NCBI GenBank assembly: GCA_017654935.2
Contig: CM065706.1
Coordinates: 4,792,117 to 4,856,116 of the forward strand
Origin: Phymorhynchus buccinoides
Taxonomy: Eukaryota; Mollusca; Gastropoda; Neogastropoda; Raphitomidae
DNA length: 64,000 nt
Direction of reading: 5' to 3'
Shown here: piece after piece, positions 11,277 to 23,134 of the stretch
Layout of the letters: each line of letters starts with the position of its first letter
Numbering within the stretch: position 1 is the first letter of the stretch
Translations under genes and position numbers: made by a program
Notes under the pieces: model-generated
The model's database searches: none
Seen by the model: only the letters and a program-made list of their open reading frames with translations
Told to the model about the DNA's origin: nothing

Positions 11277-11427
11277 GAGAAGAGAGAGAGGTGAGACAAG
11301 CCGAGAAGAGAGGAGAAGAGAGAGAGTGACTCGGGAGATGAGAGGGAGAATGAGAGAGAGAGAGAGAGATGATCCCTGACTCGAGAGAGAGCGAGAGAGA
11401 GAGAGAGAGAGAGAGAGAAATAAATTA
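11030..11427. repeat. imperfect GA microsatellite
   Basis: About 400 bp of interrupted (GA)n. The minus-strand Ser/Leu-rich frame and the plus-strand Arg/Glu-rich frame here are artefacts. Confidence 0.9.
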
Positions 11428-12430
11428 AAAAAGTGATGAGAAGAAAAAAGGAGAGAAAAAAACGCAGAAAAAATAAAGCCGGTGGTGGGTTATTTATTTT
11501 TAAAAAAAAGACAAATCGTCTATAGAATAATTTCCCTACGAGGTTAATATTGATGTAAGACTGATGGTTTATGGAGAAAAAAAATATCCATGAAAAGAAG
11601 AAAAATATCCAGATAATTATACGGACCTTGAAGCCAGGCAAGACTCGTAATAACGAACGTAAAACCTATAGGTTGTACGTAAGAAACCCGCCTTGAGGCC
11701 AGCAAAGAGGTGCAGCTAAAAACAAAGAAGTAAAACTAGCAATACAAAGACATGCCTTCATACAGACTCCATCATCCTGGTTTCCATATAGGCATATAAA
11801 AAAAAGGTGAGCCAAATGGAAGCATGCAAAAGCGAGACTGCAATTAGATACTAATGTGTGAATTATGTGTGTGAATGTGTTGTTGTGTATGTGGGGAGGG
11901 AAGAGGGTTGTGTGTGTGAGACGAGGGGTGAGGGGAATGAGGGACTACGCTTGTGGTGTGTGATGTATTTACGCGTATGCGCGTGCGCATGTATTAGGTG
12001 TTTATAGGTGTGGGTTTCTCTGCACAAATGGGAGGATGCGTAGACATTTGGCTATGTTTGTGTGTGCGTGTGCATGTGTCGATTTATGAATTGAGTGCTA
12101 TGTAAATATTTTATGACGCTTAAATGAAGTCTTTTATTACTACTTTGAACTATTTGTCATTGTAAACGCCTTGGGCTCCTGGTTTTATCGGGAGGTAAGT
12201 GCGTCATACATTTTCATTATTATTATTTTATTTTTTTTAAACACACTTGAATATAAAAGCTGCTTACCCCCTCACTCCACCCCCACCCAACACATGAAGC
12301 AGCACGTGACGACACTTCAAAACAAATTAAACAATAAATGAACAGAAGACCACATTTATATAATTATAATACGACTGATTATTTAGCCAGTCTAAGACAG
12401 AAATCACCAGCCTCTCTTCACAATACGAAC
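11428..12430. other. intergenic; possible LINE/SINE 3' tail near 12110-12250
   Basis: No gene found. Around 12160-12250 the sequence tgtaaacgccttgggctcc, then aagtgcgtcatac and an ATT-rich end, resembles 3' tails of invertebrate retroelements, which often read ...gcgctat...(ATT)n. That is a resemblance only. GT-rich sequence occupies about 11860-12080. Confidence 0.4.
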
Positions 12431-12436
12431 TGACGG

Positions 12437-12840
12437 CGTTTCAGTTTAAAGCACAAGACAATGGAAAGTGTTTCGGTTTAAAGCACAAGACAATGGAAAG
12501 TGTTTCGGTTTAAAGCACAAGACAATGGAAAGTGTTTCAGCTTAAAGCACAAGACAATGGAAAGTGTTTCAGCTTAAAGCACAAGACAATGGAAAGTGTT
12601 TCAGCTTAAAGCACAAGACAATGGAAAGTGTTTCAGTTTAAAGCACAAGACAATGGAAAGTGTTTCAGCTTAAAGCACAAGACAATGGAAAGTGTTTCGG
12701 TTTAAAGCACAAGACAATGGAAAGTGTTTCAGCTTAAAGCACAAGACAATGGAAAGTGTTTCAGTTTAAAGCACAAGACAATGGAAAGTGTTTCAGTTTA
12801 AAGCACAAGACAATGGAAAGTGTTTCAGCTTAAAGCACAA
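12437..12840. repeat. 32-bp tandem repeat (~12.5 units)
   Basis: The unit reads gtttcagtttaaagcacaag followed by acaatggaaagt. The atggaaagtg landmark is spaced exactly 32 bp. Units differ almost only at two positions (cggttt, cagttt, cagctt), giving a short code of variants along the array. There are no unique spacers, so it is not CRISPR. Confidence 0.95.
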
Positions 12841-13000
12841 AATCAGACACTAAAAATTCAACTAGTAGCAATAGCAGCCATAAATTGGGTCTCGCTATAC
12901 ATACAAGAGTCTGTGGACAGAACGACTTAGTACCATTCTGGGAGTGCCTCACCCTTCCCCTCTCTCCCCTCCTTTAAAGAGAGAGCACATCCCCTCTCAT

Positions 13001-14558
13001 TCACCCCCGCTCCTCCAGTTCTTCTAAGGAGCGTACTCCTCCGTTCCGTTCCCCTCCCTCCATCTTCTCTACAAACACGTGGTCTTCTCCCAAATCCAGG
13101 ATTTCTAGGGCCTGTTTCTCCCTCTCTTCCCGTTTCTTCTTTCCGCCTGTCTTTGCTCGACTCTCCTTCTTTGCAGGTCTCCTGCAATTCTCCCTTGTCT
13201 GGTGCCTCCGCTTAAACGAACAGTACCATTCTGGAAACGTGCCATCAACATCAATGGAGTCTTCTTCAGCAAAGCATGGGTCCGGATCTGTTCCAGCTAT
13301 ATTATCTTCTTCAGATTCGTGTGCAAATTTGGTTTGATCGTCAAGAAAGTTCTCGTTCGAGAATTTCACTGTTGGCTTCATGAAAAGAAATGATGCCACA
13401 GCTCCTTTTGTACACTCTCCCACAGTCTTGCTTGTTGACTCATCAATAAAAGTACGACATTCTTCATCAACATTACTGGAGTCTTCTTCAGCAAAGCATG
13501 GTTCCGGATCTGTTCCAGCCATAGCCCTTTCTTCAGATTCGTGCGCAAATTGAGTTTGATCGTCAGGAAGTTTCTCGTTTGAGAACGTCGCCCGCGGTTT
13601 CGTGGAAAAAGACGCTGCTTCTTCTTCTTCTTCTTCAGCACGATCTCCTGCACCCTCGCTTGTTGCCTCAATAAGGCAAGAATCTTCTTTGTCAACGCAT
13701 GGTTCCACATGCTTTTCAATGATGGCGTCTTCTTCGGATCCATGTGCATAATCGGTGTGGGTATCACATTTCTGATATGCTACTCGTTTAGTAGTTTCTA
13801 CCAAAGTCTTGCTTGTTGCACTCTCATCATCCACAACACAAGAAAGTTCTTTGCCAACCATAGCGTCTTCTTCGGATCCATGCGCAAATTTGGTTTGATC
13901 ATTAATAAATTTCTTATTTGAGAATGCTGCTGCTGGCTTCATGGAAACAGACACCATCGCTTCTTCGGTACATTCTCCCACAGCCTTGCTTGTCGTCTCC
14001 TCATCAACAACTTGAAATTCTTTGTTGACGCATAGTTCCAGAGTTTCTCCAATGATAACGTCTTCTTCAGATGTACGCACAAAATCGGTTCGATGATGAA
14101 CAGCATGAGAATCTTCAAGAGTTTTGCCGATGTTAGTGCCGACGTCTTTATATCTATGCCCCAAATCAGTTTCATGATCAACAGTACGAGAATCTCCAAG
14201 ATTTTTGCCGACATTAACATTTTCATATTCATGGGCAAAATCGGTTTCATAGTCAACATCTTGAGAATTTCCAGCCATAATGTCTTCGAATCCATGAGCA
14301 AAGTCAGCTTGACGATAAATACCTTGAGAATCTTCCAGAGTTTTTTCGGGGCGTGCACCTCCTCCCTCCTCCGTATCTTCCTCCCCGAGTTCCTCCAAGG
14401 AGCGTACCCCCTCCCCTCCCTCCCCCTCCTCTTCAAACACGTGGTCCCAGCGACCCCACGAGTCTCCCTGCTCCTCGATTTCTCGGGCCTGTCTCTCCGC
14501 CCGTCTCTCCCTCTCTGCCTTCTCCGGTTCTGACGATGGGAAGGGTTGGGCTGGTTCC
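13001..14558 (-). CDS. repeat-protein gene: 3'-most large exon (module 1), unrecognised
   Basis: Large exon of an unrecognised acidic protein. The acceptor is ttgcag at 14559-14564; the exon then opens in the same frame as the other modules, and the frame stays open to a stop at about 13001. The protein consists of diverged repeats whose core is [QHR]-T-x-F-[AV]-[HR]-x-S-E-E (for example DQTKFAHGSEED). Longer blocks also carry ATSK.(L/V)..., EPC.DKEDS and KP...FSN[EK]. This copy lacks the ADGS-GTGAGT ending of the other copies. Instead it runs into a second, decayed start of the same repeat (EREKQALEI, GGVRSLEEL match the exon's own beginning). CCAGAATGGTACT occurs both at about 13230 and 12935, marking a ~295-bp internal duplication. 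The true 3' end of the exon is unknown. No signal peptide, membrane segment or known domain was recognised. Confidence 0.6.
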
Positions 14559-14735
14559 CTGCAATGTTACAGAAAGAAAAAGGAAAGGAGAAAAAAACAA
14601 AGACGTTAATTTCGTTTAGACCGACCCCATGTTGGAAGGGTTGGGCTGGTTCCCTGCAATGTTACAGAAAGAACAAGGAATGGAGAAAAAACAATGACGT
14701 TCATTTCGTTAAGACAGACCCCATGTTGTTCAGGT
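14530..14735 (-). repeat. ~94-bp tandem repeat spanning the acceptor of module 1
   Basis: Two copies of the unit ending in ctggttccctgcaatgtta (exon edges at 14558 and 14652), each followed by gacgtt..atttcgtt and gaccgaccccatgttgg. Each copy reproduces the polypyrimidine tract plus ttgcag acceptor. The same unit occurs once in module 2 and about seven times in module 3. Confidence 0.8.
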
Positions 14736-15220
14736 ATATTTACTCTTTGGAACGCAAAATCGCACACTTTCGACGGACATGCAACAAGGCGTGTGCAGAT
14801 AGACTCACGCATACGCTGTCTCACTCACACTCTCTCTCACACACACGGGAACTGTTAAAGTTTCGACATTTATTTTCCATGCTATTAGGCGAAGGCAACG
14901 CTTTCAGTGACATGTGAAATGGTTTACTGTGATCTATTGGTGTTTACGTGTATTGTGATTAAAAAACAATCAGATGATTTGTGCCGACTGTTGACTTACG
15001 TATTGTACATGTCTACATTGCCAAATGGTTTTGTCGCATTTATTGATGTATTTATTGCATAATGTTGTTTTGCTGGTCCCAAGCCCACCAACCTCAACCT
15101 CCCCCCTACCGCTCAAGTCCCTTTGAATTGTGGCCCATGGCTGATGTTCATTAAAACACTTTTGTTCGTTCGTTCTCTCACACACAGATATACATATAAA
15201 CACATGTGCGTGCATGCACA

Positions 15221-15552
<332 letters not shown>

Positions 15553-15597
15553 GAGGGAAGGGGAGAGAGACAGATGAACAAACAGACAGATACTTAC

Positions 15598-15662
15598 ATG
15601 GCACTACCAGAACTGAAGCAGGTGTCGCTGCTTTCCAGCTGCTGGAATTGATCCCAACCAGT
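15598..15662 (-). CDS. repeat-protein gene: 65-nt small exon (module 1)
   Basis: On the minus strand the acceptor is gtgcag and the donor is GTAAGTATC. The exon begins in phase 0 and encodes TGWDQFQQLESSDTCFSSGS followed by A and two bases AT. The next large exon starts with G, completing ATG, so the reading frame continues. Copies at 18456-18523 and 23070-23134 have the same splice signals, and the 18456 copy is exactly 3 nt longer. An alternative frame (LVGINSSSWKAA...) is open but does not join the large exon correctly. The protein role is unknown. Confidence 0.72.
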
Positions 15663-16289
15663 CTGCACATGCATATATATCATCATCATCAATGATTATC
15701 ATCAATGATCACCATCAACATTGTCATCATTATCATTATCATCAACATTGTCATCATCATCATCCGATTTTGGTCACCTTCAAACGGCTACATAACCGTG
15801 ACAGATGGAGACATATGAACTTCAGTCTAAAAGTCGTTAGTGGAGCCCCTACTTCATGTGATGAAATTTATAATGATAAAGATGATGATGGTGATGATGG
15901 TGATGATGATGATGATGATGATAATGCTTAATAAACAAATTCATACATTTTACAAACATTCCTATCTATCAGACCTCGCAGAAAAAAAATCAAAACATTT
16001 TATTCTGAGACATTCTTATAAACTGTGCTAAAGTGAAACTGAATCGAGTAAATCTCAAAGTATTTTCTAAAAGAGGAAAAGAAAGGAACATGAAGATGAA
16101 GAATACCCACAAGCTGTGATTCGCACACACAAACAGACACACATGCACGCAAAAACATGCACCACAATCACCACCTTTTAACACACGCAAGTGCTCGCGT
16201 GCCCACATAGCAACCCCCACCCTTCCTCCACCTAATTCGTTATCGCGCCCCCCCCCCCCCTTCACATACACATGTGACCATTTACTCAC
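15663..16289 (-). other. module intron: ATC/GAT trinucleotides and conserved spacer
   Basis: Intron between the module 2 large exon and the module 1 small exon. It contains (ATC)n-type repeats at about 15680-15765, (GAT)n at about 15880-15930 and a ~200-bp conserved spacer (ctatctatcagacctcgcag, gaggaaaagaaaggaac). A C-rich tract ending ttcgttatcgccc lies just inside the donor. The same order occurs in the other modules. Confidence 0.7.
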
Positions 16290-17607
16290 ACTTCCATCCG
16301 CCCCCAGAACAAAGTCCGTTTCATCCCCATCATCGTCGTCACCAGATTCTCCATCCTCAAAGAATTGCACCAGTGGCTTCAAGGATGGGTCTGGTCCTTG
16401 AGCAGGTGTAGGTTCCCCGACAGCATTATTCCTCTCTCTATGTCCCCTAGTACAATTCTTCCTATTCCTTCTCCACTTGCCTGCATAGTACACTCCTGGG
16501 TCCTTCCAACCGACAACACAGGAGTCTTTTTCAGCAACGCATGGTTCCAGGTTTGTTCCAACGATAGCCTCTTCTTCAGATTTGTATGCAAATTGAGTTT
16601 GATCGTCAAGAAGTTTCTCGTTTGAGAACGTCGCCCGCGGCTTCGTGGAAAAAGACGCTGCTTCTTCTTCTTCTTTTTCAGCACGATCTCCTGCACCCTC
16701 GCTTGTTGCCTCAATAAGGCAAGAATCTTCTTTGTCAACACACGGTTCCAGATGCTTTCCAATGATGGCGTCTTCTTTGGATCCATGTGCAAAATCGGTG
16801 TGGTCATCACATTTCAGATATGCTACTCGTTTAGTAGTTTCTACCAAAGTCTTGCTTGTTGCACTCTCATCATCCACAACACAAGAAAGTTCTTTGCCAA
16901 CCATAGCGTCTTCTTCGGATCCGTGTGCAAATTTGGTTCGATCATCATTAAATTTCTTAGTTAAGAATGCCGCTGCTTCCTTCAAGTAAGCAAACGCCAT
17001 CTCTTCTAAAGCGCATTCTCCCACAGCCTTGCTTGTCGCCTCCTCATCAACAACTTGAAATTCTTTGTCGACGCATGGTTCCTGAGTTCTTCCAATGATG
17101 ACTTCTTCAGATGTACGCACAAAATCGGTTCGATCATCACCAGCATGAGAATCTCCAAGAGTTTTGCCGACGTTAGTGCCGACGTCTTTATATCTATGCC
17201 CCAAATCAGTTTCATGATTAACAGTACGAGAATCTCCAAGATTTTTGCTGACATTAACATGTTCATATCCATGGGCTAAATCGGTTTCATAGTCAACATC
17301 GTGAGAATTTCCAGCCATAATGTCTTCGAATCCATGAGCAAAGTCAGCTTGACGATAAATACCTTGAGAATCTTCCAGAGTTTTTCCGAGTGTAACCAAG
17401 CGAACACCCCCTCCCTCTTCCGTATCTTCCTCCCAGAGTTCCTCCAAGGAGCGTACCCCCTCCCCTCCCTCCCCCTCCCCTTCAAACACGTAGTCCCAGT
17501 GACTCCATGAGTCTCCCTGCTCCTCGATTTCTCGGGCCTGTCTCTCTGCCCGTCTCTCCCTCTCTGCCTTCTCCGGTTCTGACAATGGGAAGGGTTGGGC
17601 TGGTTCC
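16290..17607 (-). CDS. repeat-protein gene: large exon (module 2), unrecognised acidic repeats
   Basis: Complete exon of 1318 nt (1 + 439 codons). The acceptor is ttgcag and the donor GTGAGTAAA follows ...GADGS, so it enters with one base and leaves in phase 0. The order is: an Arg/Glu-rich start (SEPEKAERERRAERQAREIE), a Gly/Glu stretch with GVRSLEEL, four or five short repeats (DYETDLAHGYEHV, NHETDLGHRYKDV, DRTDFVRTSEE), then three longer ones (RTKFAHGSEEDAMVG, HTDFAHGSKEDAIIG, QTQFAYKSEEEAIVG). A basic patch follows (GKWRRNRKNCTRGHRERNN), then an acidic tail with LVQFFEDGES and DDDDGDE. The composition is strongly acidic and hydrophilic, probably disordered. No family is recognised. It lacks a start and a stop of its own, which suits an internal exon of a longer gene. 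Confidence 0.75.
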
Positions 17608-18177
17608 CTGCAATGTGATATAAAGAAAAAAGAACAGAGAAAAAAACAATGACGTTAATTTCGTTTAGACTGACCCCATGTTGTTCAGGTATATTTACTC
17701 TCTGGAACGCAAACTCGCACACTTTCAATGGGCATGCAACAAGGCGTGTGCAGATAGACTCACGCATACACCGTCTCACTCACTCTCTCTCTCACACACA
17801 CAAGAACTGTTAAAGTTTCGAAATTTATTTTCCATGCTATTAGGCGAAGGCAACGCCTTCAGTGACATGTGAAATTGTTTACTGTGATCTATTGGTGTTT
17901 ACATGTATTGTGATTAAAAAACCCATTCAGATGATTTGTGCCGACTGTTGAATTACGTATTGTACATGTCTACATTGCCAAATGGTTTTGTCGCATTTAT
18001 TGATGTATTTATTGCATTGTTTCCTTGCTGGTCCCAACCCCACCAACCCCAGCCCACCCTTACCCCTCATGTCCCTTTGAATTGTGGCCCATGGCCGATG
18101 TTCATTAAAACACTTTCGTTCGTCAGTTCGGTCGTTCTCTCTCACACACATACATACAAACACATGCGTGTGCATGT

Positions 18178-18418
<241 letters not shown>

Positions 18419-18455
18419 GACAGAAAGACAGATGAACAAACAGACAGATACTTAC

Positions 18456-18523
18456 ATGGCACTACCAGAACTGAAGCAGGAGGTGTCGCTGCTTTCCAGC
18501 TGCTGGAATTGATTCCAACCAGT
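18456..18523 (-). CDS. repeat-protein gene: 68-nt small exon (module 2)
   Basis: Same splice signals as the 65-nt copies, with one extra codon. It encodes TGWNQFQQLESSDTSCFSSG then SA and AT, in phase 0 to 2. The 3-nt insertion preserves the frame, and the change GAT to AAT is a single substitution. It joins in frame to the large exon at 16290-17607. Confidence 0.75.
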
Positions 18524-19104
18524 CTGCACATGTATATCAACATCATCAACATTGTCATCATTATCTGCATCATCATCATCATCATCATTAACATTGTCAT
18601 CGTCATCATCATCATCCGATTTGGGTCACCTTCAAACGGCTACGTGACCGTGACAGATGGAGAAATATGAACTTCAGTCTAAAAGTCGATAGTGGAGCCT
18701 CTACTTCATGTGATGAAATTTATAATGATAAAGATGATGATGGTGATGATGATGATGATGATAATGCTTAATAAACAAGTTCATACATTTTACAAACATT
18801 CCTATCTATCAGACCTCGCAGAAAAAAATCAAAACATTTTATCTGTGACATTCTTATAAACAGCGCTAAAGTAAAACTGAATCGAGTAAATCTCAAAGTA
18901 TTTTCTAAAAGAGGAAAAGAAAGGAACATGAAGATGAAGAATACCCACAAGCTGTGACTCGCACACACATACACGGACACAAACACACCACAATCACCAC
19001 CTTCAACACGCGCAAGTGCTCGCGTGCACACATAACAAGCCCCCACCTAATTCGTTATCGCCCCCCGCCCCCCACTTCACATACACATGTGACCATTTAC
19101 TCAC

Positions 19105-20338
19105 ACTTCCATCCGCCCCCAGAACAAAGTACGTTTCATCCCCATCATCGTCATCACCATCAGACTCTCCATCCTCAAAGAATTGCACCAGTGGCTTCAA
19201 TGATGGGTCTGGTCCTTGAGCATGTGTAGGTTCCCCGACAGCATTATTCCTCTCTCTATGTCCCCTAGTACAATTCTTCCTATTCCTTCTCCACTTGCCT
19301 GCATAGTACACTCCTGGGTCCTTCCAACCGACAACACGGGAGTCTTTTTCAGCAACGCATGGTTCTAGGTTTGTTCCAACGATAGCCTCTTCTTTAGATT
19401 CGTTCACAAATTGAGTTTGATCGTCAAGAAGTTTCTCGTTTGAGAACGTCGCCCGTGGCTTCGTGGAAAAAGACGCTGCTTCTTCTTCTTCAGCACGATC
19501 TCCTGCACCCTCGCTTGTTGCCTCACTAAGGCAAGAATCTTCTTTGTCAACGCACGGTTCCAGATGCTTTCCAATGATGGCGTCTTCTTCGGATCCATGT
19601 GCAAAATCGGTGTGGTCATCACATTTCAGATATGCTACTCGTTTAGTAGTTTCTACCAAAGTCTTGCTTGTTGCACTCTCATCATCCACAACACAAGAAA
19701 GTTCTTTGCCAACCATAGCGTCTTCTTCGGATCCGTGTGCAAATTTGGTTCGATCATCATTCAATTTCTTAATTAAGAATGCCGCTGCTTGCTCCAAGTA
19801 AGCAAACGCCATCTCTTCTAAAGCGCATTCTCCCACAGCCTTGCTTGTCGCCTCCTCATCAACAACTTGAAATTCTTTGTCGACGCATGGTTCCTGAGTT
19901 CTTCCAATGATGACTTCTTGAGATGTACGCACAAAATCGGTTCGATGATCACCAGCATGAGAATCTTCAAGAGTTTTGCCGACATTAACATGTTCATATC
20001 CATGGGCTAAATCGGTTTCATAGTCAACATCGTGAGAATTTCCAGCCATAATGTCTTCGAATCCATGAGCGAAGTCGGCTTGACGATAAACACCTCGAGA
20101 ATCTTCCAGAGTTTTTCCGAGTGTAACCGGGCGAACACCTCCTCCCTCTTCCGTATCTTCCTCCCCGAGTTCCTCCAAGGAGCGTACCCCCTCCCCTCCC
20201 TCCCCCTCCTCTTCAAACACGTGGTCCCAGCTACCCCACGAGTCTCCCTGCTCCTCAATTTCTCGGGCCTGTCTCTCCGCCCGTCTCTCCCTCTCTGCCT
20301 TCTCCGGTTCTGACGATGGGAAGGGTTGGGCTGGTTCC
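19105..20338 (-). CDS. repeat-protein gene: large exon (module 3)
   Basis: Complete exon of 1234 nt (1 + 411 codons) with the same ttgcag acceptor and GTGAGTAAA donor as module 2. It is 84 nt shorter than module 2; the missing 28 codons are essentially one short repeat (the DSRTVNHETDLGHRYKDV block), and the frame is kept. The remaining order is the same: Gly/Glu start, short repeats, long repeats with FAHGSEED, basic patch, LVQFFEDGES acidic tail. Other in-frame changes include two fewer Glu in the EEE run and an added acidic residue in the DDDDGDE tail. Function unknown. Confidence 0.75.
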
Positions 20339-20890
20339 CTGCAATGTTACAGAAAGAAAAAGGAACGGAGAAAAAAAGACGTTAATTTTGTTTAGACCGA
20401 CCCCCATGTTGGAAGAGATGGGCTGGTTCCCTGCAATGTTACAGAAAGAAAGAGGAACGGAGAAAATAACAATGACGTTAATTTCGTTTAGACCGACCCC
20501 CATGTTGGAAGAGATGGGCTGGATCCCTGCAATTTTACAGAGAGAACAAGGAACGGAGAAAAAACAATGACGTTAATTTCGTTTAGACCGACCCCATGTT
20601 GGAAGGGATGGGCTGGTTCCCTGCAATGTTACAGAAAGAAAGAGGAACGGAGAAAATAACAAGAAAGAACAAGGAATGGGCTGGATCCCTGCAATGTTAC
20701 AGAGAGAACAAGGAACGGAGAAAAAACAATGACGTTAATTTCGTTTAGACCGACTCCATGTTGGAAGGGATGGGCTGGTTCCCTGCAATGTTAGAGAAAG
20801 AACAAGGAATGGGCTGGATCCCTGCAATGTTACAGAGAGAACAAGGAACGGAGAAAAAACAATGACGTTAATTTCGTTTAGACTTACCCC
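20316..20890 (-). repeat. seven tandem copies of the splice-acceptor unit (module 3)
   Basis: ctgg[ta]tccctgcaat recurs with exon-edge positions at 20338, 20430, 20526, 20620, 20688, 20782 and 20821. Each unit (mostly 92-96 bp, the last ones shorter) carries a candidate branch/pyrimidine region and ttgcag on the minus strand, plus about 20 bp of the exon's first bases. Any of the seven could act as acceptor. Confidence 0.85.
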
Positions 20891-21341
20891 ATGTTGTTCA
20901 GGCATATTTACTCTGGAACGCAAAATAGCACACGTTTGACGCTCTCTCTCTCTCTCACACACAAAAACTGTTAAAGTTTCGAAATTTATAGTCCATGCTA
21001 TTAGGCGAAGGCAACGCTTTCAGTGACATGTGAAATTGTTTACTGTGATCTATTGGTGTTTACGTGTATTGTGATTAAAAAACAAAATCAGATGATTTGT
21101 GCTGACTGTTGACTTACGTATTGTACATGTCTACATTGCCAAATGGTTTTGTCGCATTTATTGATGTATTTATTGCATAATGTTGTTTTGCTGGTCCCAA
21201 GCCCACCAACCTCAACCTCCCCCCTACCCCTCAAGTCCCTTTGAATTGTGGCCCATGGCTGATGTTCATTAAAACACTTTTGTTCGTTCGTTCTCTCTCA
21301 CACACAGATATACATATAAACACATGCGCGTGCATGCACAG

Positions 21342-21345
21342 AGGG

Positions 21346-21440
<95 letters not shown>
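21342..21440. repeat. GA microsatellite, left flank of LINE insertion
   Basis: (GA)n directly adjoining the LINE 3' end. The tract resumes on the far side at about 22830, so the LINE appears to have landed inside the intronic GA tract of this module. Confidence 0.9.
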
Positions 21441-21444
<4 letters not shown>

Positions 21445-22825
21445 CTGAACATTTATTGTCATTACCTCAAGGGTCTGGTGACAAGGGGGGTGAAAGGAAT
21501 AACAAAGTTCGGCCAATCACACAATCATCATGCAATAGAAAATATATAATAGAAAATAGAAAATAGAAAACAAATAGAAAATAACGTGAATTGGTACAAT
21601 CATAATCATTAGTTTATGTATATTCACTATTAAGAGTTATTCCGCTTCTTTCAGTCGCACCCTCTGCGCCTCAGCTATGAATTTAGCCACAGATTTCAAT
21701 AATTCTTCGTCATTAGACGTTAAGAGGGAAGCAACATCCTTTCTCTCAATTATTTGAAAACTAGAAAACTTACATTTCACTCGTACATCATTATATGTTT
21801 TACAGTAAAATAGAAAATGACATTCATTATCCACACCTGATTTGCATAAAGGACATAGCGTTATTTCACTCGTATGTGGTTCGAACCATCTTTTATTAGC
21901 CATAAATCCAAGTGTACGTAACCTAAACCTAATAAAGCTTACCCTATGCCAATTGTCTGTAATGATTTCAAGATATTTTTCTGGCTGAAATACACTTTTA
22001 AATGAGAAGAACCATTTATATTTTCCCTTACATTCCATATCAGCATGCCAGTTCTGCTTGAAACAACAAACGAGTCTGTCTTTAAATTCTTTTATAAAAT
22101 GTAGGTCATTTCCGACTCCCTGGGACAACCATACTATACCAAATCCATGTTCTGACAAAACCTTTTTAACTGTATATGCCCAATTCTCTTTATTTAATTC
22201 TAATTGCAGAAGCAACATGTCATAGGCTTGTCTACATACACGTGACTGAGGTAATCTTAATAACTTCAACAAATATCTTATAGATTTTACAAATGTTCTT
22301 ATATATAAAGGATACCTTCCTGTTTCTCCGTATAACATTGTGTTTGATGAATGAATTGGTGCATGTAAAAACCGTTTGATGGCGTATGTATGCACTCTTT
22401 CTATTTGCACACTTATATTCAGTCCCCAAATTTCTGAAGCGTACGTAAGCAGCGGCTCTATTTGGATATCAAATAACTTACAAAATAAACGGCAATCAAT
22501 ACTTTTAATTTTTTTCAATGACTTCACAATTTCAATCACTCCTTTCTTCCCTTTTCTAGCAAACTCATCCCAAGTATAATTTAAACTTAATTTTGTTGAA
22601 AATATCATTCCTAAATATTTGTATGTATTAACTACTTTTAAATCGTCATTCCCATAGTGCTGATAGGTGCCCACCCATTCTAAAAACCACAATATTTGTT
22701 TTATTTAAGTTAACAGTTAATCCTAATCGATCAGATTCCTTTTTCAAATTATTTAATTGGTTTTGTAATCCTATGACAGTTCCAGATAAAAGAATGACAT
22801 CGTCTGCAAATAATAACAAGAAGAT

Positions 22826-22829
<4 letters not shown>
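21441..22829 (-). mobile_element. 5'-truncated non-LTR retrotransposon (LINE), RT C-terminal part
   Basis: Minus-strand element of about 1.39 kb. It opens at its truncated 5' end inside the reverse transcriptase with EIFLLLFADDVILLS (the FADD catalytic box) and VNLNKTNIVVF. A frameshift near 22685 separates this from the longer frame 21637-22692. That frame has the post-catalytic region (VVNTYKYLGMIFS), the thumb/C-terminal region (LLTYASEIWGL) and a terminal CPLC...H....C zinc-knuckle-like motif typical of many LINE ORF2 C-termini. The 3' end carries caataaatg before the GA tract. The frameshift and truncation make it inactive. Clade not assigned. Confidence 0.85.
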
Positions 22830-22867
<38 letters not shown>

Positions 22868-22878
22868 TAGAGATTGAG

Positions 22879-22930
<52 letters not shown>

Positions 22931-22936
22931 AGAGAA

Positions 22937-23012
<76 letters not shown>

Positions 23013-23040
23013 GAGAGAGAGTGAGAGAGAAGGGGAGAGA
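22830..23040. repeat. GA microsatellite, right flank of LINE insertion
   Basis: Imperfect (GA)n continuing the interrupted tract at 21342-21440. It is followed by the same gacagatgaacaaacagacag spacer that precedes the small exon in other modules. Confidence 0.9.
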
Positions 23041-23069
23041 GACAGATGAACAAACAGACAGATACTTAC

Positions 23070-23134
23070 ATGGCACTACCAGAACTGAAGCAGGTGTCGC
23101 TGCTTTCCAGCTGCTGGAATTGATCCCAACCAGT
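23070..23134 (-). CDS. repeat-protein gene: 65-nt small exon (module 3)
   Basis: Acceptor ..gcag and donor GTAAGTATC as in the other copies. It encodes TGWDQFQQLESSDTCFSSGS plus A, ending AT. It joins in frame to the large exon at 19105-20338; the intervening intron is lengthened by the LINE. Confidence 0.75.

Noticed and set aside
12437..12840. CRISPR-like array (32-bp repeat)
   Set aside because: Units are directly adjacent with no unique spacers, in eukaryotic DNA, without cas genes. The same applies to the 133-bp, 84-bp, 35-bp and 47-57-bp arrays.
13202..14619. Plus-strand frames opposite the module exons (also near 16365-17510, 19463-20313, 23885-24877)
   Set aside because: Mirror frames of the minus-strand repeats. 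They lack splice support and their boundaries are not conserved among modules.
15990..17585. Protein of 531 residues extending past the donor at 16289
   Set aside because: The part beyond GADGS reads into the C-rich intron and diverges between modules; the GTGAGTAAA donor is conserved in modules 2-4.
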